Below are positions 21,001-32,968 of a stretch of DNA of 64,000 nucleotides, in pieces. The translations under genes were made by a program, and so were the position numbers. How positions within the stretch are numbered: position 1 is the stretch's first letter; the number at the start of each line of letters is the position of its first letter. The DNA comes from Ampullaceana balthica. Its lineage: Eukaryota; Mollusca; Gastropoda; Lymnaeidae. The stretch lies in contig CALYLW010000207.1 in NCBI GenBank assembly GCA_944989445.1, forward strand, positions 1 to 64,000. The letters are read 5' to 3'. Under the pieces are notes generated by a model, which saw nothing but the letters and a program-made list of their open reading frames with translations, searched no databases and was not told the DNA's origin.

Positions 21001-24000
21001 TTTTTGGTGCAGTAATTTGGTGCGCTGCTTTCTAAAAGTAGTTAAAAATCGTGTGGTGATTAGCACTGTAAAAAAATATTATATAAATACTTTGTGTGCA
21101 TTTCATGAGTATTTCTTATTTATCATACAAAGGAAGGATAAGTTACTTGGGCCTTTGACAACAACAAAAAAGTGGGCGCCTTAGGCGCCCTACAACCCCT
21201 ATTATAAAATACTTTGTGTACATTTCAGGAAGTTTAATATTACGTATTTATCATACAAGGACAAGTTAGTTGGGCTTTTGAAAAAGGTGGGCGCCGTAAA
21301 AGTGGGCGACAAAGCACAACCTAGTTACTGAATAGTTTGCTTTGAATGTTTTAGCTGTTTCTGTAATTACTTATATTCTCCTGCTGTCATATCCATACTT
21401 AATCACCAAATTTAGGAAATCCTACAGAAATTTTAATAATTTATTTGTCCTCAAGAAATTAATTTGAAAATATGGCAACCACTAAATAATTGGATTTAGA
21501 AATGCCTTTTTATTTTTAAAGTGCTAAAGTGCCAGAAAATACAAATTCAAATATATTATCAGGCTTTGCTGATAATATTATGTAAATTTTTTTACCTAAC
21601 AAAAACTGCTAGGAAATAATTGTTGTATATTACAGTCTTAAGTTACATTAAGTATATTTTAAAAATCATCACCAATAAAAAAAAACATGTAGCATAAATT
21701 GAATATTATTAATTAAGTGATACCCTCACCTTATCTGGTATATCCATGACTCCTAAAGCTATTTTAAAGTAAGGGTTAAAGGTCATCTCATATAGATCCA
21801 TAAAGGTAAAACGTTTTTCCCAAATGCTAGCTGTTTTGTATCTAGCAAACCGATGGTATTTATCTGGTGGTAGTCCAATATAAAAGTCTAAGTCTGTTAG
21901 AATCAGATAGAGGAAAATAATAATGTCCTGGAAATAAAACAATGTTCTTTTTTTCTAAATTCTGAGCCTGATTAGGTTTTATTAAAAAGAATTCAAGATG
22001 TATACATTCTACAGTATAAAGAAAAATTTTAAAGCTTATTTGAATTAATAATTCACTTTGAAAAATTATTAAATTACAATAATACATGATGGTAATTCTA
22101 GATGGAAGTATGTTTTAGTACTTCTCCAAATAAAAATTTATACTTCTTTTGTCTGCACTGAAAAAGAAATGATGCAATAATTATAATGATTTGATTCAAT
22201 TAGCTTCTTTTAAAGAATAAAACATTGATAAAATTAAATTGTGCATGTGAATGTGAATACAAATTTTGCCTTGAAACATTATTAAAATTATTTTAATGCA
22301 AACCTATTATGTAATTCTCACCAAGAGGTTTTGCAATTTCTTCTTGAAAGAAGGTGGAAAGATTTCTGTGCTGTGGATCCACCTTACGTACCAAGGCATC
22401 TGCATACATTCCAAATGTCAGGCCATGGTAACCTACTGCAGTACCTGCACCGAATAGATATCTTGTTAAATATGTTTGAATTAAAAACTTTCCCAAAACT
22501 CATATGTAAAATATATCTCAAATTTCTTCTATTGAAATGAATATGAATAATTAATTTGACTAGCACATAACACTTATTGACAATAAAAGAAGTTGCAGTA
22601 ATGACAACATGCCCTTTTGCATTTTGTTGGTCATTAATCATTAGGTTTTGACATATTAGTGATATTTTAAACACCTCAGTTAGTCACTATGTGTGTTGCA
22701 TTATTTATTTTTTCAATTGATTGTGCTTTCAACTCTTCCCACTGATTCAATTATATCATAATATCTACCCGGAGGCCATTTAGGTGCTTGGATAGCCAAT
22801 AACTTTTCTACATAGTTCCAGTCCTTTTGATAGTCATGCAGTGTAATTTTTTCATCCAGTCCAATTAGGCCAGCCTACAGGCATGAAAATAAAAATCTAT
22901 ATTTATAATATTCCAAAGCAGCTAAATTATGTTTATAATTTATACGAACTGAAATTTTTCTTACTCACTGTATTAGATGATTTTTAATAATTATTTTGTT
23001 ATGAATTTAAAAGATACAGGCCCTGTGATGTGTATAATGAGATATAATTTAAGTAGTGCTGGTTGACAGAGTTTTAGGTTGTCCTTACTCTGCTATCTAT
23101 GTTTTCCTAAGGTTTATATTTCATCATGAAAATATAAACAATTCCCATTCCTGGAAGGGACGACATTGTAATTGTATTTATTCTTCAACCTCAAATACAC
23201 GAATTTTTAAAAAAATATCTTAATAAATGTGCAGATTTTCAGTCTGAGTCATTGACATTTCTTTCAATAAGAAATAAGTGCTAAAATATAATATTTCAAA
23301 ACTAGCTTGCCTGATGGCTCATTAACATTTCCACTGTAATATTCTTCTTCTGTTTTGCTCCAAACTGAGGCCAGTACCTGTATACTTCTTTTTTATAATC
23401 CAATAAGCCCCTGTAAATAAGCAGCATTTAGCTTTTAATTTAAACAAGCTATTAAAAATTATTGTAGCGATAATAAGGTCACAGCTAAAGTGGATATACA
23501 ACTCTGGTTTTAAATTTTCTACCAACTTGTATTTATATGATTGCCAGTATTGAATGTTTTTAAAAAATATATCTTAGATTCTAGCACCGAAACTACTTTT
23601 CACTGAATCTGCATGTAATGTATTTATATTTTACTTCAGTTACAAACATTGTTTATTAGAAAACATGTTTTAATTTTACTTCAAAATAAATCAAATTAAT
23701 TAAAAAGTAAAATTGAAGAATGACTACTTACATATCAACAAGTTTGGCAATGGAAATGGCTGAGACACCTTTAGCCATCGACCATGACAATGTCATGGTA
23801 TCACTTTGCCATTGTCTCTCAGTATCATGGTCTGCCAATCCACCCCATATGTCAATCAAAACTTCGCCTTTGTAATAGACAGCATAGGCAGCTCCTCTTT
23901 CTAAGCCACTGGCAAGATTTGACCTGATGATTTCATAATAACAAAGAAATAAATTGATAATAAACAGCCCCTTTATGTTTTAATATTTACAAAACTATTT

Positions 24001-27000
24001 TGTTGATTTAATAAATTAATTAACATTTTCAACAGTTCAGATCTAATGTTAAAATATAATAATATATCTTAGTATTAAATAGACAGAAAAAATGTGTTAT
24101 TTTGATGAGAGACGACTTAACACTAATACTAATAAGGCATATTATTTTATTGTTATTTTAACATTATAACGGAAAGCAATTTAGGTGTATTTTATTTAAT
24201 ATTGAACACTAGTGAGAGTCACTCAAAGAAAGGTATATGTATATATATTATATAATATATAATATATATGTGGCGTAACAACGGGTTGGCATCGGGGCAG
24301 TTGCCAAAGGGTGCCAGCTCAAATGGGCGCCACTAAATCTCTATTTTTTAAAAATAAATACAGTCGGACCTCTCTAACTCTAAGTCGAAATCAAAAGGTC
24401 ACGAAAAAAATCGATTGCCTATTACGGCAGTTTTCCTAACTCGAAAACTGAAATAAATAAAGGGAAATTTATAATTGAAATAAAATGTTTTAAACACCAA
24501 ATGATTGAACTATTGCAAAACATTAAACCCGATGGCCGATGACATGTTTCATTTAGATCTTCTCGCTACATAGGAATTGCAAGAATCGTACCTGAATATC
24601 GAACTAGCTCTGAAAACATTGCTTACAATGCCAACCACAGTAGCCACTGCTGAAAGGAGTTTCAGCAAACTAAAATTTTCTTTTTTTCTACTTGAGATCG
24701 ACTTCAGGTCAACAACGCACATCATCTCTAGCTCTTCTTTCCATCGAAAGTGAACTTACCAGTCAAATAAACTTCGATGAAATAATCACTAATTTTGCAA
24801 ACATTAAAGGAAGAAAAGTTAAGCTTTGAACTTGAACCTTTGATATAGGACATAGGAGTGAATCGGTGGGGTGTTACTTAAATTTACTTTTACTTGTGAG
24901 TTTCTATCGATATGTATGAGATAATGAGTATGACACACTGATATTCAGGTTAACTCAGGAGTTCCACAAGGAACTGTGCTAGGTCCCTTACTCTTTTTAA
25001 TTTATATAAATGATCTACCCAACAACATCTCAACAGGTACAAAAGTTAGGTTATTTGCTGATGATTGTATAATCTATAGAACAATTAAATCAGAACAAGA
25101 CAGCAAAATTTTACAAAAAGACTTAGATGAATTGATAAAATGGGAAACTAACTGGAGTATGTCTTTCCACCCAGAAAAGTGTCAACTGTTGAGAGTAACA
25201 AAGAAAAAGAAACAAATAAATTCAAAATATTACATTCATGGAAAAGAACTGACCCAAACTAAAGATGCAAAATACTTAGGAGTCTTAATAAATGAGAAAC
25301 TATCATGGAATCCCCATGTCAATGAAGTTATTAAAAAATCAAACAAAACCTTAGGCTTTATAAAAAGGAACTTTAACAAATGTAATAGAGATATAAAACT
25401 AAAATGCTACCTCACTTTGGTGAGACCTGTACTAGAATATGCATCTTCTGTATGGGACCCATCCACCAAAGAAAACATTGATAAACTAGAACAAATTCAA
25501 AAAAGAGCTGCCAGATTCATTACTGGAGAATATTCAAAACTGACAAGAATAACACCATTAGTTAAATCATTAAACCTTGAAACACTAGAGGATAGAAGAA
25601 CCAAAAGCAAAGTAGTAATCATACATAAAGCAATTAATTCTAATTTAGAAATACAACACAAAGATAACTTAATACAACCCTCAGATAGACATAAGGATAA
25701 AAACACCTTCCTTATTCCGTATGCAAGAACAAACACATACAAGTTTTCCTTCTTCCCGTCCGGAATTCGGGCGTGGAATGGGTTGCCTGAAGAATCCAGG
25801 AAAACTAACACTTTATCAGCATTTAAATCTCTAATAAAAATGCAGGACTAAACACAAACCATAGATCAGCGTAGGACGCAATAATCTTCTGTATAGAAGG
25901 AGCGTCTGTAAACGGATAAGATAAGATAAGATAACCCTCAGATAGACATAAGGATAAAAACACCTTTCTTATTCCGTATGCAAGAACAAACACATACAAG
26001 TTTTCCTTCTTCCCGTCCGGAATTCGGGCGTGGAATGGGTTGCCTGAAGAATCCAGGAAAAACAACACTTTATCAACATTTAAATCTCTAATAAAAATGG
26101 AGGACTAAACACAAACCATAGATAAGCGTAGGACGCAATAATCTTCTGTATAGAAGGAGCGTCTTTAAACAGATAAGATAAGATAAGATATTATTGTTTT
26201 TATTTATAATAAAATGACATGATACTTCATGTTTTGCTGTATTCTTTATTAGCACAAAAATATTCCGTTTTATCCACTGATTTATTTGGTATTATTTAGT
26301 TAATAATAAACTGCAAATTTGTATTGTTCCTGTCTTATGCGTTTTTTATATTTACTTTGTATGATTGTCACTGTCAGACTACGTAATTATTGTCATAGAT
26401 AAAATAAGAGAAATTCAATTATTTTTTATAACAAATGAAAAAATGGCAAAGCTGAAACTTGTCAATTTATCAAGGGCGCCAAAAATTAATTAGCCAAGGG
26501 CGCCAAAAACCTAGTTACGCCTCTGTATGCAGTTTCTTTTTTATAGAAAAGAATTTGAAAATATCTTTCTTTCTCTCCCCATCCCAAAATAATTATGAAA
26601 ATGTCTCGCCAGCAATTTTCAATAACCAAAAACTTGATATAACCCATGGGATCAAATTAAAAATAGTAGTAAATGGAAATTCAGGAAAAGTTTTAAAAGT
26701 AGGGAAAATGTCTGGAGTGAGTTTACACATCTTGAGGACAGGAATTTTTCAGAGTTCTTTACCGTATTTCCAAGCTTACTTCTTTTCAAGAAAAGGGAGG
26801 GTGGTCAAAATGTATCTCATGACAATATGTTTTACACAACTGGATTTCAGGTCCAGGATATATGTAATAGAACTCTAAAGTAAGGCTACTGCTGAGATGT
26901 AAGTCCTCATTATTACTTACTTAAAAGTTTCTACCACTTTCTGAAATGAAGGGTGAAAATATCCAGAAACTGTGGGTATTTCTTTAGTTTTTGGAAAATT

Positions 27001-27066
27001 ATGAGAATAAAACTGCCATGCAGAAATTGCAACAAGAACTGCAACAGTGTTTCTGAAAAAACTCAT
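18028..27066 (-). CDS. LACTB / family-VIII esterase-like serine hydrolase, copy 1 (8 coding exons, 420 aa)
   Basis: Exons in transcript order: 27066-26921, 23923-23732, 23410-23311, 22874-22769, 22444-22322, 21893-21730, 20621-20385, 18222-18028. They join in frame to 1,263 nt. The protein has a short hydrophobic N-terminal segment (about 8-21, signal peptide or anchor). The penicillin-binding-protein/class C beta-lactamase fold follows, with nucleophile motif S97-M-A-K100, a Tyr motif GYHGLTFG (Tyr187) and a third motif GHPGYGG (His364-x-Gly366). The block order matches bacterial family VIII esterases and animal beta-lactamase-domain-containing proteins. Substrate is unknown. All introns are GT-AG except intron 3, which is GC-AG. 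The ATG is preceded by a CAG/GTGAATTTGAGAG acceptor, so a 5' UTR exon probably lies upstream. Intron 1 (3.0 kb) is filled by hAT and LINE remnants, and intron 7 holds an LTR-like element. It is a tandem paralogue of 39,112-44,376. Not horizontally acquired recently, given the introns. Confidence 0.92.
19146..20090 (+). mobile_element. Probable solo LTR or LTR-like segment in intron 7 of copy 1
   Basis: A block less AT-rich than its surroundings, containing a TATA-like GGATATAAGGCGAG (about 19,758) followed by GAGTGTTTTAGGGAGAAC, and a polyadenylation-like TTCAAATAAATATTATAC about 205 bp later. This spacing resembles the U3-R-U5 layout. Internal near-repeats (GGCCACGCCGATG, CGACCACGCCGATG, AATGGACCAC) occur in the first half. 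Exact ends and target duplication were not identified and no internal retroelement genes are present, so the call is tentative. Confidence 0.4.
20272..20325 (-). repeat. LINE 3'-end fragment
   Basis: The reverse complement contains ACATAACCATGGGTGAG, GTGCAATAATC, then TGGAGCGTCTGTAAC, matching the terminal 50 bp of the LINE at 25,855-25,910. It lies 60 bp beyond the donor of exon 7 of the host gene. Confidence 0.6.
21063..21310. repeat. Imperfect direct duplication in intron 6 of copy 1
   Basis: Two units of about 115-125 bp share ATACTTTGTGT, TTTCA, TATTTATCATACAAGGA, AAGTTA, TTGGGC and GTGGGCGCC in the same order (about 21,076-21,180 and 21,207-21,300). The origin is not recognised. Confidence 0.6.
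24940..25930 (+). mobile_element. 5'-truncated LINE with reverse-transcriptase C-terminal half
   Basis: An open frame of roughly 300 codons (24,946-25,851) begins within the RT domain: GVPQGTVLGPLLF, NDLP, then the catalytic FADD box (RLFADDC), a GVLIN...LSW thumb region, LVRPVLEYASSVWDP, and a C-terminal SGIRAWNGLPEES. This is the layout of CR1/Jockey-type non-LTR elements. The 3' UTR ends with GGACGCAATAATCTTCTGTA, GAAGGAGCGTCTGT and AGATAAGATAAGATA. The endonuclease and the first half of the RT are absent. The open frame and the near identity to 985-1,732 suggest a recently active family. Confidence 0.92.
25932..26190 (+). mobile_element. Second, short copy of the same LINE 3' end, directly after the first
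   Basis: Begins at CCCTCAGATAGACATAAGGA, which corresponds to about 25,678 in the first copy. It repeats the remaining ORF end and 3' UTR with few changes and ends in another AGATA tail at about 26,172-26,190. It lies in the AGATA tail of the first copy, so a severely 5'-truncated copy probably targeted the tail of the older one. Confidence 0.85.
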
Positions 27067-28700
27067 CTCTCAAATTCACCTGCGAGAAAAAAAATCACAG
27101 AAATTAGAAATTTGAAAACTTAAATTTAAGAAAAATAAACCTTCTCATATTTATCACTTTAATTATCTGTAAGTGATAAGTACCAAATTACATTCATATT
27201 TGTACTTGAAAATAAGGTAAAGTAGGTGTAATGGTAGTTCTTAATAATATAAATATAATTTATTATTAAATAAAAAATGTTATTCACAATTCAATTTAAT
27301 CTCAAATGATTTTTATAGTTATATTTTAGATAGTCAATTCACATTCACGTATCTTAGTCTTAGTACACAAGAAACGTGTTGTGTTCTCGATTTTCTAAAT
27401 CAAAGATGAGTCAAGAAAGATATTTGTTTCAGCAGCGTAGACTGAGTTTCCGAAACTCAGGACACGTCAAGTTTGCTGCCACTCCCCACCCCAACCTTCA
27501 AAAAAAAATTTGTAAATTTTAATGCAATAATAATAAATAAAATGTAATAATTTTTGGGAAAGTAATACTTAGTACATTTTAAATTGTTATGTTAGAAATA
27601 GAAATTAAAGAGCATATATTATTTTAAGGCAGAGTAACTTTGAGCATAAATAACGTTATAAACTTTGATAAATCAATTGGGCTTGAATTCATTCATTAAT
27701 TACTTCGCCAGTGTTCAACAAATGTCCTTGTTTTTTAATGGCATGATACGTTGAGATATGTGCTCTAATTCGAAGTCCTAGCCATCAACGTGTAATAGAT
27801 TAGATGGGGCAAGATAATCACATCTGTTTTCCAAATTCTGCAGATGCCAAAAGCTGTCCTGAATTGCTACAATAAATGTATCTAGTAACGAAAACAACGT
27901 TAATTCTCAAATATGTTTCAAATGACAATGTTGCATCTTTATTCCCATCGCCAAAAAAATTAATCCTCTCATTCTTGGCCTGTGAGGTCTAATTAAAAGC
28001 CAAGGTCTTAACATAAAATTTAAGTGAAATTTAAAATATCCTCTCTACCTATTACATTTGTTTCAATGTTTTAAAGCATTTATTTTCCAAGAGCAGTGCA
28101 GTACATTAAGTTACTCTGTAAATAGTTTCTGAAGTTTCTGGCATCATTGACCTCGTGCCTCATGAAGTAAAGGTTCCAGAGACAAACAAAACAACAAAGC
28201 AACAACAACAACAAAACTTGCAATTAGAGCAGGAAAAAATTACATTGCTATTAGTAACAAACTAATTTTTGGCGAACTAATCTCCTAAAACTGAAATGAG
28301 CTCATTTCGAGTTTAAAGTGAAATCTAAGTGATTGATGTTGTTTATTTTTGTGTAACCTGTTTTCACTTTTACAAGATGTTTTGGGAGTACTGGATCATA
28401 CTTTTGCAAACAGATGAATTATCTCCTAAATATTGCCTATATATACATGTATTTGCATAATTATTGTCCTCTCCGTGGCCGCAAAAAGAAAGAAAAAAAA
28501 ATTGAAACGAATTTTAAAATGTTAAGCATTCAAATGTGAACCTTTTTTTTTAACGTTTGCTACAACACATTGCTGATCTTTTTCAATAGTCTAATCAACT
28601 CTAATCCCTTTTGCAAACTGGTTTTAATTTCCCCCAATTGAAAAAACAAATTATTATTTTGACCACTTAAGTCATAATTGGCAACTTTGGGATTTTATTT
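27067..28700. other. Upstream region of LACTB-like copy 1
   Basis: Should include the promoter and a 5' UTR exon of the - strand gene, but neither could be pinpointed. No other coding feature or repeat family was recognised. Confidence 0.35.
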
Positions 28701-28715
28701 TCTGCCAATTATTGA

Positions 28716-28925
28716 TTCATTCGTTGTGCTCATGCTACGAGACAATTCATTCGTTGTGCTCATGCTACGAGACAATTCATTCGTTGTGCTCATGCTACGA
28801 GACAATTCATTCGTTGTGCTCATGCTACGAGACAATTCATTCGTTGTGCTCATGCTACGAGACAATTCATTCGTTGTGCTCATGCTACGAGACAATTCAT
28901 TCGTTGTGCTCATGCTACGAGACAA
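28716..28925. repeat. 30-bp minisatellite, seven identical units
   Basis: Seven copies of a 30-bp unit beginning TTCATTCGTTGTGCTCATGC with no substitutions between units. The period is a multiple of three, so both strands show open frames across it. These are not considered genes. Confidence 0.97.
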
Positions 28926-29307
28926 ACGAAATTAAACGCTCACTAATGCTTGGAATGAAAACAGGCCGCCAGGTACGTCACATTTTCTCCTTTGGTTTAC
29001 ATTCTCGAAAATCGGTATATAAATCTCTCTTTTTGGTGTAAGTTCATTTATTTCTGACTTGGTCGAGTTAATATTCAATCGTTGGGTACTTTTCAAAACC
29101 TGCTGCCGCCCTTAAAAAAGTGCCACCTAAAAGGGAATCTGAGGATCGACACATCTAAGTGTATATTAGTATAAGAATGCGTCTATCAAGAAATAGTGCA
29201 CCAGCTTTTGATAATTCATCAACAATCCGGGACACATTTACCCATGCCATAAGAATATCAACAGTTTGGAGGTGGCAGCTCTCTTTATCTTGAATCTTCA
29301 CAAGAAC

Positions 29308-29430
29308 CAGAGGTGTCACTAGAGGGGTGCGGACCGCGCCGGGGGACACCGTCACAAGGGGCGACACCAATTTGTCAAATTCTGTATGTTCCCATATTTG
29401 GCACAAGAAGACTCGGGAGAGATCTATGGC
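29308..29430. mobile_element. Truncated hAT-type MITE of the 10,476 family
   Basis: Starts CAGAGGTGTCACTAGAGGGG, followed by TGCGGACCGCGCCGGGGGAC and AAATTCTGTA...CCCATATTTGGCAC, and GATCTATGGCATAA. These blocks occur in the same order at 10,476-10,790. The right terminus is missing. Confidence 0.6.
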
Positions 29431-30300
29431 ATAATATAGTTTTTATTTTTGCCAACTCTAAAAGAAAATAAATGTGGCGTAGGTGCACTTAAAATTTTAA
29501 GATAGTTTTTACATCAACATTTTTGACACACCATTTTCGTCTCTAGTTATATTTCAACACATTTTATTTAAAGTAAGATACGTAGCATAAAATAATAATA
29601 TTTTTTCTATACCTTTGCCATCATTAATCCAAATTATGTAATTTCTAATGATGGAGTAAGATCGTTTTAAAGTCTCGAAAATCGTGATAGTATTGTCCCC
29701 CCCCACCCCCACCCTTTTTTCCCATAAAATATCATGCATTACATTTTTTTTTAAAATACAAAACTAACAACGTTTAATTGAAAAGCCTGTAACGCAGACT
29801 TCAAGCACGTCATTTTAGTTAATTATCTTAATCCGGTCCCCACATATCTTTACTTCATGGAGTACGGCCATCTTTGCAAACAGTTTGGACCCCCCCCCCT
29901 TGCATTAAATTCACATTGTTGTAATCTCAGTGTTTTAAACGTAATTATTTTGTCAAACTTTGAGTCATATACACGTCATCGCTCACACTTCGCAAGCATA
30001 CATTCACAACTGTCAACAAACAGTTTACAAAAAATATATATATTCAGATTGATTGATGTTACTTACGCGTTTGTTAAAATAGCGGAACACCGCCTATTGA
30101 ATTTTCAAGGTGGAAACCATCGATACACCCTTGCCAACTATTAAATTTACCAGAAATTTCAAAAGCAAGATTTGTTTTTAAATAAAAAAAGTTATTTATT
30201 ACTTTCTTAAAAATTAATAGTGACATTCTAGTTTCTAGTATTTAAATTGACTTACCCCCACCCCACCCCAAAGTTTGTTCCATATAAATCTTGTTATCTA
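29431..30300. other. Intergenic, nothing recognised
   Basis: AT-rich with short poly-C runs at 29,699-29,713 and 29,889-29,899. No supported gene. Confidence 0.35.
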
Positions 30301-30302
30301 TT

Positions 30303-30345
30303 ACAGACGCTCCCTCTATACAGAAGGCTAAGGCGGATCCGGTTC
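30303..30345 (-). repeat. Isolated LINE-type 3' tail
   Basis: The reverse complement reads CCTTCTGTATAGAGGGAGCG followed by TCTGTAATAGATAAC, the same terminal motif as the LINE at 25,900-25,930 but attached to unrelated upstream sequence. A CT microsatellite follows at 30,625-30,650. Confidence 0.55.
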
Positions 30346-30769
30346 CCGTGGGTGATAGCCTACTGGTGTCTTTGCCACTGAAATCAACAAAATGTTAGCA
30401 GCTCCTATAGAGCTTTTGCTAAGTCAGTTAACACACGACAAACACTTGCAATCATAAGTTTATAGGAACACTCGATAGCATCAGTTCAGTATTTTAATCA
30501 TGTGATCAGGATATGATCATGATCATAGTTACATGGAATCGTGTATATTTACAACTTCAAAAACTAAATCCTTCACTTGGTCCGTATCTCTGCTATACAT
30601 AAACACTGAGCATGGCAACAGCGCTCTCTCTCTCTCTCTCTCTCTCTCTCCTTGTCCATATGCTCAGTCGTTCACAGCTTCCCCCAACAGTTGTTTGTAG
30701 TTGATAATCTATCAAAAAGCACGACATAGCATGAGCTCCAAATATAATAATATAGAAGTTTTATTTCTT

Positions 30770-31275
30770 TAAATCAGAAGTTCTAAAGGTTCATCATCAT
30801 CAGTCCCGTGACCGTTGCGGTCGTTGGGGGAGCGCATGGACACATCAACAGATAACGATCTCCACATATGCCTATTTTGATCGACGGACAATAACTCATG
30901 CAATTTCATCCCTGTACATTCATTTATGTTGTCCAGCCAGCTTTTTCGTTGTCGACCTCTTCGCCGGCCCCCTTCTTCAGTGCCTTGAATTATATTTTTT
31001 GTCAGGGTATCATGTCGCAGTACATGACCGAACCATGCCATCTTGCGTCTCTTAATTGTTGTTATGATGCTTTCTTGATGACCCGCAATAGAGTTTATTC
31101 ATTGATCTTATGTTCTAAATAGGAGATCTGGAGAATTTTCCTCATGCATTTGTTATCAAATGCCTGCAGCTTGCTTTCAGTGGCTGCCATTAGTGTCCAG
31201 GTCTCACATCCGTAAAGGACAATGATTTTAACGAGAGCTCTGTAAAGCCTGAGCTTTGTTGGCAGGCTAATGTTT
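30770..31275 (-). mobile_element. LINE 3' end of a second family (YGCETWTL / MAWFGHVLR type)
   Basis: Translating the - strand in two frames gives LYRALVKIIVLYGCETWTL near 31,200-31,255, then an intact 90-codon end (31,041-30,769) with AWFGHVLRHD, GRQRKSWLDNI and WRSLSVDVS. These are typical of the C-terminal region of non-LTR retrotransposon polyproteins. One frameshift lies between. The same 3' end is found on the + strand at 44,560-44,870. Confidence 0.85.
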
Positions 31276-32348
31276 TAAAGGTTAATATTACCTTAATTGG
31301 TTATAATTAGTTTCAGGACAAATGGCATTATTTACAGTGTTCAATTCTTTTAAAAAGTTCGATAACAAATCCTTTAAACTAGAAACAGTTCATTTTTTGT
31401 AAATTATAGCATAGCAGAATTTGGTAGGCCTACCCATCTATACAGACAATATTGTACGATAGTCTGGTAGGGCTGTTTTCTCCAACGAAATTAAACCACA
31501 CACAAAAAATCTCTAAAAGTTACATTCGCTCAGTTGAATTCTCCACTCAAATCAATTATTGAAGTTCTTGCTTTAAAATTGAGGTAAAGTTTGGGAGAGA
31601 GATCGTCAGCTTTGTCAAATTTATTTCAAGGTAGACCAAAAACGTTGGCTGGTCCCTGGATTAGAATTAGAGGCATCGGAACTTTAGTAGATAATTGATA
31701 TTGAAAACTTAGGCCTACACTTTAGAAGAAAAAAAACCTTAATTGAAACACATTGATATATTGGATAAGCCTAACATAACAATTGTTTTCTCACCTCATC
31801 AGTTCTTTGTTAATTAATTATGATTACGTGAGTAGAATACCGAAATCAGTTACCTTATTTAACAACAAGGGTCAATGATTATGGTCTGTTCCTAACATGT
31901 AGCACTGGTTGACGTCCAAATTACCGGAAACTTTCCAATATTTCTGCCCATACGACACAGCCAAAATCTTTGTATCTGGGTCACGACATCACGGTATTGC
32001 GCTCCACGCGAATAAACACAGCCACAGAACCCACGCCCGCTGTTTATTGTATGTTTTACTGCTTTAATACACTTAGACTTTGGTTAAACCCATGATGTAT
32101 TCTGTACACCATAGGGCCTACCCAGGAAGTAGGAACAAGGAACAGGAAAGCGTGACAGTTATACTAGTAACTAGTTGTCCGAAGAGGAGGATGGCGAACA
32201 TCTTCATTGAACCACTTGGCTTACTTGTAACTTACTAGGTCCAAGTTACTAAGCACTTGAACATTTTTTTTACTAGAAACGACAGTCTTTACTTTTACAG
32301 CTGTAGGATAGGTGCCAGACTTACATCTGTAAACTCCATGATGAATTC
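31276..32348. other. Intergenic, nothing recognised
   Basis: No exon-like reading frame with plausible splice sites and no repeat family recognised. Confidence 0.35.
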
Positions 32349-32356
32349 TTCTAGTC

Positions 32357-32573
32357 CAGTGATCGCGAACCGATGGCACGCGTGCCAAACGTCGGCACGC
32401 AGAGTCTCATCAGCTGGCACGCGACTAAAATACTACTTCCTTAATCAAACCAACTAACCAAACCCACATTTTCGTGTTTCATTGGAGTATTTGGAGTGTT
32501 GGCACTTAGCTATAAATAAGTTGGTTTTGTTTGAATTTTGCGCACGCGGCCCCGAAAAGGTTCGCCACCACTG
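32357..32573. mobile_element. 217-bp hAT-type MITE with perfect 8-bp target duplication
   Basis: Ends CAGTGATCGCGAACC and GGTTCGCCACCACTG are inverted. The flanks TTCTAGTC (32,349-32,356) and TTCTAGTC (32,574-32,581) are identical. No coding capacity. Confidence 0.92.
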
Positions 32574-32968
32574 TTCTAGTCTATAGTAATTTGTCTATGT
32601 TAGTATAGCAAAACGCGCTCTGATGTTCAAGGCTATGCCATAAATGATGCGCAAGAAAATGCAAAGGAGCGCACCCCTAAGGGACGTTCTTATGTGTCTT
32701 TTAACACTGGGAACTTTCAAAAGGGACGGTGAGATGTGCATTCTCTTTAAATTTCCATGTTTTTAAATAGGTTCTTTTACATAAGATGGTTCCACAATCG
32801 CTTGATCTCAGTGACGGGATTTTGTGTTTTATTCGTTCTAAAACTGGAAGCCAGTGGAGTTTCAATAAAGTTTAATCAATTTTTTAAAATATTCTACATT
32901 CTAAATGGTTGGAGAAACACGGTATTGGGTTATCAGACTTGCGTATGATTACATTAACAAGTAATAAT

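Larger units (their letters stand above)
24270..26525 (+). mobile_element. Possible hAT element with a LINE inserted in it (intron 1 of copy 1)
   Basis: The left part has GTGGCGTAACAACGGG and GGGCGCC. The right part ends GGGCGCC...CCTAGTTACGCCTCTG, so GGCGTAAC-type ends face each other. At 24,560-24,830 the hAT dimerisation region can be read in two frames: LALKTLLTMPTTVATAERSF, SKLKF, then SLALLSIESELTSQINFDEI. Both frames are broken. A 1.25-kb LINE segment sits inside. No target duplication was confirmed, so the outer limits are inferred. Confidence 0.5.

Noticed and set aside
23311..23410. Extension of exon 3 into the intron to avoid the GC donor
   Set aside because: Nearby GT sites would change the frame and break the continuous SHQ/AGL homology. 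Both paralogues support the GC donor.
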